A DNA stretch of 6,121 nt, from the NCBI GenBank assembly GCA_937995275.1, contig CALKKN010000015.1:1-6121 (forward strand). Direction: 5' to 3'. Numbering within the stretch: the first letter of the stretch is position 1; every line of letters starts with the position of its first letter. The DNA comes from an uncultured Lysobacterales bacterium. GTDB lineage: Bacteria > Pseudomonadota > Gammaproteobacteria > Xanthomonadales > SZUA-36. Positions 1 through 6,121 of the stretch are shown here, one piece after another. Made by a program: the position numbers and the translations under genes. The notes under the pieces were generated by a model that saw only the letters and a program-made list of their open reading frames with translations, made no database searches and was not told where the DNA came from.

Positions 1-2
1 GG

Positions 3-407
<405 letters not shown>

Positions 408-460
408 GGTAAATTGCCAGTCCGGCACGAATGCACCGCGCCGATTCGGGGAAATCCACC

Positions 461-465
461 AGGAG
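461..465 (+). promoter_or_regulatory. Ribosome binding site of the GFA-family gene
   Basis: AGGAG lies six bases before the ATG at 472. It fixes this start over the overlapping reading frame that opens at 414. Confidence 0.8.
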
Positions 466-471
466 CTGACC

Positions 472-969
472 ATGAAACTCGAAGGATCCTGCCATTGCCG
501 AGCGGTGCGGTTCGAGGTGATGTCCCGACACCCGTATCCGTTCAACCTCTGCTATTGCTCGATCTGCCGCAAAACCGCCGGCGGGGGCGGGTACGCGATC
601 AACCTCGGGGCCGAGTACTCGACACTCGAGGTCGAGGGTGAGGAACACCTGTCCGTCTACCAGGCGCGGATCGCCGACCCCGAGACCGGGGCCGTCACGA
701 TCAGCGAGGGCCGGCGGTTCTTCTGCAGCAAATGCGCCAGCGCGCTCTGGGTCTGGGACCCGCGGTGGCCGGAACTGGTGCATCCGTTCGCCTCGGCGAT
801 CGACACCGATTTGCCCGTGCCGCCGGAGCGAACGCACCTGATGGTCGGCTCCAAGTCCTCCTGGGTCGAAATCCAGCGCGGGCCTGACGACCAGGTGTTC
901 GAGGAGTACCCGGAGGAATCCATTGCCGACTGGCACCAGCGGCTCGATCTGGAAGACTTGGATGACTGA
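472..969 (+). CDS. GFA/CENP-V family zinc-binding protein
   Basis: A 165-residue protein of the glutathione-dependent formaldehyde-activating (GFA) fold, also called the CENP-V fold. The zinc-ligand pattern is complete: CHC at residues 7-9, CYCSIC at 27-32 and CSKC at 85-88, giving seven cysteines in the CxC / CxCxxC / CxxC order of the family, with the usual G-S-C-H-C-x-A-V-R-F opening. GFA itself was described as speeding the condensation of formaldehyde with glutathione, but most family members have no proven substrate, so this should be read as a fold assignment. The C-terminal half carries a tryptophan- and acid-rich tail ending in LEDLDD. There is no signal peptide, so it is expected in the cytoplasm. 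The start is supported by AGGAG at 461-465. It follows the acyl-CoA ligase by 64 bases and could be co-transcribed with it; no functional link is evident. Confidence 0.92.
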   Translation: MKLEGSCHCRAVRFEVMSRHPYPFNLCYCSICRKTAGGGGYAINLGAEYSTLEVEGEEHLSVYQARIADPETGAVTISEGRRFFCSKCASALWVWDPRWPELVHPFASAIDTDLPVPPERTHLMVGSKSSWVEIQRGPDDQVFEEYPEESIADWHQRLDLEDLDD

Positions 970-993
970 CGCTGCATATTTCGCACTCGGGGC

Positions 994-2373
994 TTAGCCG
1001 CTCATGATGGACATGCGGATTGCTTTCCAGGGGGCGTCGTCATCGATCGTGATTGAGCCATAGCGCGGTACGATCCCCAGTTTCGCGAATGTCGACTGGA
1101 CATCGGGGAACGCGTTGTCGAGAACGTGGTTGTCGTAGAGGTCGGAAAAGACCGTGTAGCCGGTCAGGCGATCGAGCTCTGCAAGCAGGTCTCTCGCCCG
1201 CCAGTTCCGGCCCCGCGTCATGCAGCAGTCGCTCAACCTTTCCAATGCCAAATCGAGCGACTGCTCGCCGTTGCTGAGCGCCCGCAGACGACTGTCTGCT
1301 TTCAGCATCATGGCCGCGCCGCTCCAGTACACGCGCATGGTCGCGCTCCAGCCAGAGCGGGTAGCCTCGGACAGGGTTTCTTTCCGCGTGGCGCGACGTC
1401 CGCGCTCGAAGCCCGCGTGCAGTCTCTCCCAGGCCTCCTGTTCGCTCAGCCTGCCGTCCCGTGCGCGCAACACGTTCTGGTAGTAGGAGGCCAATCCCTC
1501 GGGCAGCCATCGGTCCCGGCTGGAGACGTAGGGCAGCAGCATGTGACTGAGTTCATGGGTCGCGGTCCAGTCGTTTCGAAGTTCATCCAGCGAACTCGTC
1601 CGGTCGACGTAAAATTCTGCGGCGACCCCGCCGCCCCGCAACACGCGTGCCCAGGGCACCGGTTCCCGTTGCGGCTTCAACGGGACGATCAGGATCTGAA
1701 CGTCTTCCTGTGGGAACCGACCATATACGGCCGCTACGCTTTGCGCTGCTTCCCGAATCCACCGCCTGAAAACTTCGTCTCGTTCCCTCTCGGATTCGCC
1801 GACGACGGCCAGGCGCAGTTGTGTGCCGCCTACGGGCACGCGATGGACAGGGAACCGCCCTACGGCGATTCGCGCAGACCAGGCAGCGGGCGTGGGGTCC
1901 ACCCGGTAGCGCTGCCGCGCATCGTCCGACGGTAGTTGCCTCCACGGAACGGATAGCGAGTGGCCGGCGGGCAGCTCGACTTCGACGTGGATCTCCCTGC
2001 GCTCATCGTCACGCCAGAACCACAGGTCGGCGTCAGTCAGCAGGGCCCCCTGGATATTCAGGGCCAGGCGCCGGTCGGCCGCGGCCGCGGCAGCCAGGTC
2101 GACCTGCCACTCCAGACAGCTATTGTCGGCCAGCGAATTCAGGCGCAGGCGCGTGCCGCCGCTCGCTGCCAGTTCCTCGCCCCCGGAAGTCCTGACCCAT
2201 TCTGTAAAGCGCCCGGCCGCTGAGTTGCGGACGAGTTGGCGAGGTGCCTTACCCTCGAAGCAGGCCGTTACCCTGACCCGTTCCAAGCCGTCGTCAAATC
2301 GCACCGTGTAGCTGGCGTCGGCCAGCAGCACCGGGGCAAAGAACGTCAACGGAATGATCACCCAGCGCCACAT
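994..2373 (-). CDS. Exported gluzincin-type metallopeptidase (peptidase MA-like)
   Basis: A 459-residue protein predicted to be a zinc metallopeptidase acting outside the cytoplasm. Residues 1-18 are a hydrophobic signal peptide with likely cleavage near ADA/SYT at 18-21. Residues about 20-200 look like a beta-rich N-terminal domain with two cysteines (38, 86) that could pair. The catalytic segment has THELSH (His273-Glu274-x-x-His277), then WLPEGLASYYQ with Glu292 as the third zinc ligand candidate, the arrangement seen in M1/M61 and peptidase-MA families. The spacer from His277 to Glu292 is 14 residues, shorter than the 18 typical of M1, so I favour a peptidase-MA-like protein over a true M1 or M61 aminopeptidase. 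Residues 300-459 are helical and contain a vicinal CC pair. Substrate is unknown. The ATG at 2371-2373 has only a weak site, GAAGG, 11 bases upstream. It lies 74 bases after the nuclease-like gene on the same strand and ends tail to tail with the GFA gene. Confidence 0.85.
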   Translation of the reverse strand: MWRWVIIPLTFFAPVLLADASYTVRFDDGLERVRVTACFEGKAPRQLVRNSAAGRFTEWVRTSGGEELAASGGTRLRLNSLADNSCLEWQVDLAAAAAADRRLALNIQGALLTDADLWFWRDDERREIHVEVELPAGHSLSVPWRQLPSDDARQRYRVDPTPAAWSARIAVGRFPVHRVPVGGTQLRLAVVGESERERDEVFRRWIREAAQSVAAVYGRFPQEDVQILIVPLKPQREPVPWARVLRGGGVAAEFYVDRTSSLDELRNDWTATHELSHMLLPYVSSRDRWLPEGLASYYQNVLRARDGRLSEQEAWERLHAGFERGRRATRKETLSEATRSGWSATMRVYWSGAAMMLKADSRLRALSNGEQSLDLALERLSDCCMTRGRNWRARDLLAELDRLTGYTVFSDLYDNHVLDNAFPDVQSTFAKLGIVPRYGSITIDDDAPWKAIRMSIMSG

Positions 2374-2376
2374 GCG

Positions 2377-2401
2377 GAATTGGACCTTCGTCCCGCAATT
2401 C
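2377..2401 (-). promoter_or_regulatory. Small dyad around the metallopeptidase ribosome binding site
   Basis: GAATTG at 2377-2382 and CAATTC at 2396-2401 are perfect complements separated by 13 bases. Read on the minus strand, the loop contains GAAGG, the only ribosome-binding-like sequence before the ATG at 2373. It could be a small leader hairpin that influences translation, or chance, since the arms are only six pairs and AT-rich. The rest of the 74-base gap (2374-2447) shows no clear terminator. Confidence 0.25.
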
Positions 2402-2447
2402 GGGGGAACTCGTCCGGCAGCACAGTTGTATTGGGGTCAGAGGGCAG

Positions 2448-3680
2448 CTATGGCTGCGCCTGCGGAATGGCGACGTCGATCCAGACCAGCCGGTGGTCCG
2501 AACTGGGGAACGGGAAGGTCCCGACCAGGCGGAACAGCGGGTCGTCGGATGTGGGCCAGAAGATTCCCGCATCCAGAATTCTCAGCTGCTTCGACGGCAG
2601 CACGTAATCGGCCCGCAGGTTGCCGGGTGCGAAATCATTGAAGTCCGCGGTGTCGAACGCCGGATCGCCCAGGTGGAAGTCGTTGGCCTGGCCGTCCCGG
2701 ATCGCCGCCTCGACGCCGCCCTCACTGGCCGGCGTCACCTTGGTATTGACCAGCGGATGATCGAGCAGGAGCAGCGCCGGGTTGCCGGTGCTGTCGCCGT
2801 CGTTGGGATCGGCATTCAGGTCGCCCAGGATCACAAAGCGCTCACCGCCGCCGAGTCCGCCGTAGTAGCCGTCGTCGTCGTAGATGTAGTAACCCTGACC
2901 GGGCAGGACGTAATCCGACCAGAACCGGATCTCGTCGTGGTTCCGCGTACCGTTGCGGTCCTCGGCACCGTCGAAAACGGGCGGGGTAGGGTGGCTGGCG
3001 AGCAGGTGCACGGTCACGCCTCCGACATCGATGGGCACGTCCCAGTGGCTCTTGGACGACAGCCGGAAGATGTCGAGCTCGTCGGGCGAATACCAGTCGC
3101 CGCTCTCCGGCGTATCGGGATCGTCGGGCAGCAGCGCACCCGGCATGTCCTTCCACAGGAAGTGCTGGAACGTCCTCGCGTCTTCATGGACGATCGGGTA
3201 TCGGGAGTACAGCACCATGGCGAACTGACCCGGGAAGAATCCGAACCCGAACGCATCGTTGGGGCCGCCCACGGCTCCGTTATTGTCCAGGTCCTCGCCC
3301 GACGGAATGCCGGTGTTGGACGGCGCCAGGACCACGTAGGGATACTCGATGGCGTCGGCACCCATCTGGGGAATCGACAGGTAGTGCGACTGGAACAGTT
3401 CTGCCGCCACGCCCGGGTCGTCATAGTCGAACTCGTTAATGAGGACCACGTCCGGGCGGACCCGCTGAATGATCTCCGCGATGGCTTTCGCCTGGTCGTT
3501 GTCGGGGGTCGACAGATCGCTGATCAGATCACCCGCGTTGAACCGGTTCAGCGACGCATTGAACGTGGCTACCCGTAACAGGTTCCGCTCGTTCCCCTGA
3601 TCGGCGCGTGTTTCCCCGCCGGCCATCAATACCCCTGTCATGGCAATCCCCAGACCCATCGTTCTCACTGTCCACATCAT
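2448..3680 (-). CDS. Exported endonuclease/exonuclease/phosphatase superfamily protein
   Basis: A 410-residue member of the EEP superfamily, metal-dependent phosphodiesterases that include DNase I, exonuclease III and phosphatases. Residues 1-26 form a signal peptide (hydrophobic 8-22, likely cleavage after TRA at 24-26), so the enzyme is exported. EEP landmarks are in order: LRVATFNASLNR (35-46, metal-site Asn41), VLINEF (79-84, metal ligand Glu83), HLLASHPTPP (225-234), VILGDLNADP (283-292, Asp287 and Asn289), LRADYVLPS (355-363) and SSDHRLVWID (393-402, Asp395-His396). All expected active-site residues are present. A long insert rich in Asp, Asn, Gly and Tyr (about 120-150 and 260-280) sets it apart from compact exonuclease III. 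The frame extends back to a TTG at 3740, but GGGAG at 3691-3695 and a proper signal peptide favour the ATG at 3680. Substrate (nucleic acid, phospholipid or phosphoester) cannot be told from sequence. Stop is TAG at 2448-2450. Confidence 0.9.
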   Translation of the reverse strand: MMWTVRTMGLGIAMTGVLMAGGETRADQGNERNLLRVATFNASLNRFNAGDLISDLSTPDNDQAKAIAEIIQRVRPDVVLINEFDYDDPGVAAELFQSHYLSIPQMGADAIEYPYVVLAPSNTGIPSGEDLDNNGAVGGPNDAFGFGFFPGQFAMVLYSRYPIVHEDARTFQHFLWKDMPGALLPDDPDTPESGDWYSPDELDIFRLSSKSHWDVPIDVGGVTVHLLASHPTPPVFDGAEDRNGTRNHDEIRFWSDYVLPGQGYYIYDDDGYYGGLGGGERFVILGDLNADPNDGDSTGNPALLLLDHPLVNTKVTPASEGGVEAAIRDGQANDFHLGDPAFDTADFNDFAPGNLRADYVLPSKQLRILDAGIFWPTSDDPLFRLVGTFPFPSSDHRLVWIDVAIPQAQP

Positions 3681-3690
3681 GGCTGAATCT

Positions 3691-3695
3691 CTCCC
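3691..3695 (-). promoter_or_regulatory. Ribosome binding site that sets the EEP gene start
   Basis: GGGAG on the minus strand lies 10 bases before the ATG at 3678-3680. No comparable site precedes the upstream TTG (3738-3740) or the ATG at 3735-3737, so the shorter protein with an N-terminal signal peptide is preferred. An immediately following second ATG at 3675-3677 is an equally possible start. Confidence 0.65.
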
Positions 3696-3769
3696 GTCGA
3701 CCAAAATGACATTGTGGCCCGAAGGCCGGTTCTGCATCAAGCAGCATACGCGGCGAATTTGACGGCCGG

Positions 3770-3798
3770 GTAAAAGGGGTGTGACGGTTTATTGTCAG
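3770..3798 (-). promoter_or_regulatory. Possible sigma-70 promoter of the EEP gene
   Basis: On the minus strand, CTGACA (3793-3798, five of six matches to the -35 consensus) is followed after exactly 17 bases by TTTTAC (3770-3775, three of six matches to the -10 consensus). This would start transcription near 3763 and give a leader of about 80 bases before the ATG at 3680. The -10 is poor, so this is a candidate only. The -35 falls inside a dyad (3791-3810). Confidence 0.3.
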
Positions 3799-3810
3799 CG
3801 CGCAGACAAT
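3791..3810. promoter_or_regulatory. 20-base inverted repeat, possible operator
   Basis: ATTGTC (3791-3796) and GACAAT (3805-3810) are perfect inverted arms around eight GC-rich bases, agcgcgca. It sits in the 219-base gap between the unknown exported gene and the EEP gene and overlaps the candidate -35 element, a usual place for a repressor site. No T-run follows on either strand, so an intrinsic terminator is unlikely. The remainder of 3681-3899 shows no further convincing element. Confidence 0.35.
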
Positions 3811-3899
3811 TTCAGCGAAATGTAGCCACCGTGGCCGCCCTGATCTTTTTGTTTCGATCACACTGACGGAATGCGCGGCTATCTCTTCCGCTCTGTCGC

Positions 3900-4502
3900 C
3901 TAATCGCCGTCCTGCGGCGAGTTGTGGACCTGCAGATTGCCCTGGAAGACCACGCCGGACCAGATCGTAAAACCCTCCAGACGATCATCCACTGCCGGCA
4001 GGTCCCCCGTAGCGCACCATTCCATGAACTGATCCCTGGCGTCATCGGACCAATACAGGGTCGTGAAGCGATGGGTGAACCCGTGGTCGATGAAATAGGC
4101 CGGTTCACCCCCATCGATCAGGAGCATGCCGAAATACCGGCCGATCTGGGGCGCCGGGCTGCCATCGGCCCGCTGCCCGTCGGTGACCAGGCCGCCCATC
4201 CGAACCTGCCCGTCGGCGAAGACGTGAACGCAGGTCTCAGCCGGGTCGTTGAAGTCCATCTCGAACCACGAACCGTCATCCCGCCAAGACAGCAGCAAGC
4301 CTCTTTGTGGATGCTTGTCGGATGCCTCGTGCGCGGAGATCAGCCGATGCGCTATGAAGCCGAGTTCATCGCCGGGTGAGCAGTCCCAGCAGTTTCCCCT
4401 CATGAATTCGCCGGTGACTTTGTCCACCGCGCCGCCGGCCACAGCATTCGCCGCCGCCATGCTCATGGCGGCCACGATCGCAAACAACGTACTTCTTCGC
4501 AT
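3900..4502 (-). CDS. Exported protein of unknown function with four cysteines
   Basis: A 200-residue protein I cannot assign to a named family. Residues 1-22 are a clear signal peptide (RR, then a hydrophobic stretch ending ANAVA before GG), so the mature protein is periplasmic or secreted. The mature part begins VDKVTGEF, followed by a GNCWDC motif (Cys38, Cys41), then a stretch rich in aromatic, glycine and acidic residues consistent with a small beta fold, with Cys91 and Cys163 completing two possible disulfides. The outline KVTG ... SAHEA ... CVHV.ADGQVRMGGLVTDG ... LLIDGGEP resembles small exported beta-sheet proteins often left as hypothetical; this is an impression, not an identification. 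The CxxC pair might suggest redox or metal binding, but no thioredoxin fold or heme CxxCH is present. The start is the ATG at 4500-4502, backed by a strong ribosome binding site; a longer frame to 4559 has no signal peptide at its front. It stands alone, 277 bases after the pullulanase. Confidence 0.8.
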   Translation of the reverse strand: MRRSTLFAIVAAMSMAAANAVAGGAVDKVTGEFMRGNCWDCSPGDELGFIAHRLISAHEASDKHPQRGLLLSWRDDGSWFEMDFNDPAETCVHVFADGQVRMGGLVTDGQRADGSPAPQIGRYFGMLLIDGGEPAYFIDHGFTHRFTTLYWSDDARDQFMEWCATGDLPAVDDRLEGFTIWSGVVFQGNLQVHNSPQDGD

Positions 4503-4506
4503 GGTG

Positions 4507-4514
4507 CACCTCCC
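4507..4514 (-). promoter_or_regulatory. Ribosome binding site of the unknown exported gene
   Basis: GGGAGGTG on the minus strand lies four bases before the ATG at 4500-4502 (six bases from the GGGAGG core). It is the strongest ribosome binding site in the window and fixes the start that gives a signal peptide at the very N-terminus. Confidence 0.8.
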
Positions 4515-4697
4515 GCTGCCTGAGCCAAACAGGACCCGCGCCCACAACCGGCGGTGCAAATTCGGAACTATCCCGGCAACTGCGCAAAGACCACCGTCGG
4601 CCTGAACGCCGGAATCTGTAACCAGTCTCTCGCTGCCGGGAGCGCGGGGCCATGACCCACATCAGCTTCGGTTTGGGGCGCCGGCCAGCGGGTTGAC

Positions 4698-4728
4698 GGA
4701 AAAGTCGAGCCCGGCTTGCGCCGGGCTC
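4698..4728 (-). terminator. Intrinsic terminator after the pullulanase gene
   Basis: GAGCCCGGC (4707-4715) and GCCGGGCTC (4720-4728) form a perfect nine-pair stem. Read on the minus strand the loop is GCAA, a stable GNRA tetraloop, and the stem is followed by GAC and then TTTT (4700-4703). It lies 51 bases after the pullulanase stop. On the plus strand no T-run follows, so it works, if it does, for the minus strand. The T-run is short, so termination may be partial. Confidence 0.75.
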
Positions 4729-4779
4729 TCGCTGCATTTGTTGCAGAGCGGTTGGGCCGTCCGCCGGGGCGGATTACCG

Positions 4780-6121
4780 TCAGCCTGGAATGGTGCCGAT
4801 AATATCCTCCGCCGCGGCGATAAGCGCCGCGCCCTGCTCGGCGGTGAGGATGCCGTCCGCGACGAAGTCCTCGACCTGGTTGATGAACGCCTCGAGCTGG
4901 TTCGCGGCCGCATTCGTCTGGCCGTTTTCGAACTTGGCCAGGGCGTTGAGCAGCTTCGAGATCAGCGCGTTGCCCTGGCCGCCGTTCAGGACCCCGGCAT
5001 CCACCAGCGCCTCGATTTCCTCGACGAGCAGGTCGGTCTGGTCGGCCACCGACCGTTTGGCGACGAATACCGCAGTGGTGCGCGGCGGTACCGAGAAGGT
5101 TGACGTGTCACCGTCCCAAGACGAGGACCCGACCACCGGATCGGACGACGCCTGCTGCACCTCGTGCAGGGCGAAGGGGTAGCCCTCCACTGACGGCGCC
5201 GCGAAGTCCTGCTGATCGTCGGTGGCGTTGAACAGCACGGCGATCCGTTCGCGCAAGGTGTCGATGCCGCCGTCGTCATCCGCCAGGACCATGACGATCA
5301 TGCCCGGTATCTGCCCGGGGCCGGTGTTGAGGAACCCGAGGTGGTCGATGACCGCCTGCTCGTCCGGCAGCCGGAACAGCCGCGAGCTCTTGCGAATTTC
5401 CATGATCTCCTGGAAGTGTGCGGCCGCGGCCTGGATGTCGTCCGTGCTCACCTGGAGGGCCGGGTTGGCCAGCAGCGGCCCCATCAACCCCCAGTTGGCC
5501 TCGTTCTTGGACGCCACCGGCAGGCCCGCGCCCCAATTGTTCCACGCGTAGGTAAAGTCGAGGCGGTTGAACCAGTCGCCGGAGTTGTAGCTGTCGCGGT
5601 CCATCGACTTCGAGCGCAGCATGTCCTGGCCGGCGTGGAAGAACGGCACGCCCTGGCCCAGGGCGATCAGGTCGTTGGCCACGTTCTGCACCCGTACGCG
5701 GTCGCTGTTGGCGGTCGGTACAGGCACCTTGAGCTGCACGGCGTCGTGGAAGGTCTCGTTGTCGTGCGCGGCCGCGTAGTTGATGATCTCCTGCGGGTCG
5801 AGCGTGTAGCCTGTCTGCTGGCCGTTGTAATCGACTTGCCAGCCGAGCACGTCATTTCCGAAACGGTCGGTCAGCGGGAAATTGGCCAGGCCGCCGGCCA
5901 GCGACACGCGGATCCAGTCAGCCTGCATCAGCAGTCGGTCCTGCTGGTCTCCGGGGGTACCCTGATCAGTGGCGTTGGGATCGTAGAACAGCCCGGTGGC
6001 GAAACCCTGTTCCTGGATGCCGCTGAACGGGCCACCGCCGCGCACGCCGTCGCGGACGCGGTCGTTGAAGGAGCCGATGCCGGTGCCGCCCATGTTGGCC
6101 TGTATGGCCTGCTCGAAACGG
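4780..6121 (-). CDS. pulA: Pullulanase-type alpha-1,6-glucosidase, C-terminal part
   Basis: The last 446 residues of a GH13 debranching enzyme that cleaves alpha-1,6 branches in pullulan, starch or glycogen. The frame is open through the window edge, so the N-terminus (signal peptide, carbohydrate-binding domains, first two catalytic residues) is missing; full enzymes are usually around 1000 residues. Visible residues, counted from 6120: NMGGTGIGSFNDRVRDGVRGGGPF at the start is typical of secreted pullulanases; AAHDNETFHD carries the conserved HDN with the transition-state-stabilising Asp120; GVPFFHAGQDMLRSKS and RDSYNSGDWFNRLDFTY (158-189) are the pullulanase signature at the end of the barrel. 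About 230-355 is the C-terminal beta domain. Residues 359-446 are an extra helical, internally duplicated tail. Expected location is outside the cytoplasm. Stop is TGA at 4780-4782, followed by a terminator. Confidence 0.93.
   Translation of the reverse strand, partial: RFEQAIQANMGGTGIGSFNDRVRDGVRGGGPFSGIQEQGFATGLFYDPNATDQGTPGDQQDRLLMQADWIRVSLAGGLANFPLTDRFGNDVLGWQVDYNGQQTGYTLDPQEIINYAAAHDNETFHDAVQLKVPVPTANSDRVRVQNVANDLIALGQGVPFFHAGQDMLRSKSMDRDSYNSGDWFNRLDFTYAWNNWGAGLPVASKNEANWGLMGPLLANPALQVSTDDIQAAAAHFQEIMEIRKSSRLFRLPDEQAVIDHLGFLNTGPGQIPGMIVMVLADDDGGIDTLRERIAVLFNATDDQQDFAAPSVEGYPFALHEVQQASSDPVVGSSSWDGDTSTFSVPPRTTAVFVAKRSVADQTDLLVEEIEALVDAGVLNGGQGNALISKLLNALAKFENGQTNAAANQLEAFINQVEDFVADGILTAEQGAALIAAAEDIIGTIPG
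4783..5046 (-). other. FIMAH-like duplicated helical tail of the pullulanase
   Basis: The final 88 residues of the pullulanase lie beyond its beta domain and are predicted helical. Two halves share the pattern E-x-x-V-x-x-G-x-L-x-x-x-Q-G-x-A-L-I: EALVDAGVLNGGQGNALI and EDFVADGILTAEQGAALI. Between them are NALAKFENGQTNAA and NQLEAFINQV. This matches my recollection of the FIMAH-type C-terminal domain found at the ends of assorted secreted hydrolases; its role is not established and may be anchoring or protein binding. Confidence 0.6.

Larger units (their letters stand above)
4503..4779. other. Intergenic region between pullulanase and unknown exported gene
   Basis: This 277-base gap holds the pullulanase terminator (4698-4728) at its right and the ribosome binding site (4507-4514) at its left. 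Between them, 4515-4697 shows no convincing gene and no promoter pair that I would defend; a promoter for the unknown gene is expected here because the terminator lies upstream of it. Confidence 0.6.

Noticed and set aside
970..993. Possible shared bidirectional terminator between the convergent genes
   Set aside because: The 24-base gap contains no stem longer than three or four pairs and no T-run.
1126..1935. A 269-codon open frame on the plus strand inside the metallopeptidase gene
   Set aside because: It is antisense to the HExxH protein and has no recognisable motif, signal peptide or ribosome binding site.
2493..3578. A 361-codon open frame on the plus strand inside the EEP gene
   Set aside because: It is antisense to a gene with full EEP motifs, its translation is Val/Arg/Gly-rich without any domain, and long antisense frames are expected in GC-rich coding DNA.
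3681..3740. N-terminal extension of the EEP protein to the TTG at 3740
   Set aside because: It would put 20 polar residues before the signal peptide and lacks a ribosome binding site, while GGGAG at 3691-3695 supports the ATG at 3680.
4503..4559. N-terminal extension of the unknown exported protein to 4559
   Set aside because: The extra 19 residues precede the signal peptide and would cover the strong ribosome binding site at 4507-4514.
4759..4772. CCGCC-GG-GGCGG palindrome near the pullulanase stop
   Set aside because: The loop would be only two bases and no T-run follows; the nine-pair stem at 4707-4728 is the better terminator.

Overview
The window is GC-rich bacterial DNA carrying six protein-coding genes and no RNA genes, mobile elements or CRISPR arrays that I can see. 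Gene families, Shine-Dalgarno sites and high GC suggest a proteobacterium, most likely a gammaproteobacterium of the Chromatiales/Xanthomonadales sort. That placement is inference from gene style, not from a marker gene.

Left part, plus strand (1-969): the C-terminal end of an AMP-forming fatty-acyl-CoA ligase (FadD-like), then a small GFA/CENP-V-fold zinc protein. Both lack visible export signals and look cytoplasmic. They meet the next gene tail to tail across only 24 bases (970-993).

Right part, minus strand (994-6121): four consecutive genes. Reading in the direction of transcription, from high to low coordinates: the 3' part of a pullulanase-type alpha-1,6-glucosidase with a helical duplicated C-terminal tail (its start lies outside the window); a hairpin terminator with a GCAA loop; a 200-residue exported protein of unknown function; an exported endonuclease/exonuclease/phosphatase (EEP) superfamily protein; and an exported HExxH metallopeptidase. 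Three of the four have a clear N-terminal signal peptide, and the pullulanase family is normally secreted. The minus-strand block therefore encodes extracytoplasmic proteins: polysaccharide debranching, phosphoester hydrolysis and proteolysis. A shared role in scavenging polymers is a reasonable guess, but gaps of 74, 219 and 277 bases and the hairpin after the pullulanase argue against a single tight operon.

Non-coding stretches: 3681-3899 holds a 20-base perfect-arm dyad that overlaps a possible sigma-70 promoter for the EEP gene; 4503-4779 holds the pullulanase terminator and the ribosome binding site of the unknown gene; 2374-2447 holds a small dyad around the metallopeptidase ribosome binding site. 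No exciting undescribed multi-gene system is evident. The most unusual items are the short-spacer metallopeptidase, the unknown four-cysteine exported protein, the duplicated tail of the pullulanase and the promoter dyad.
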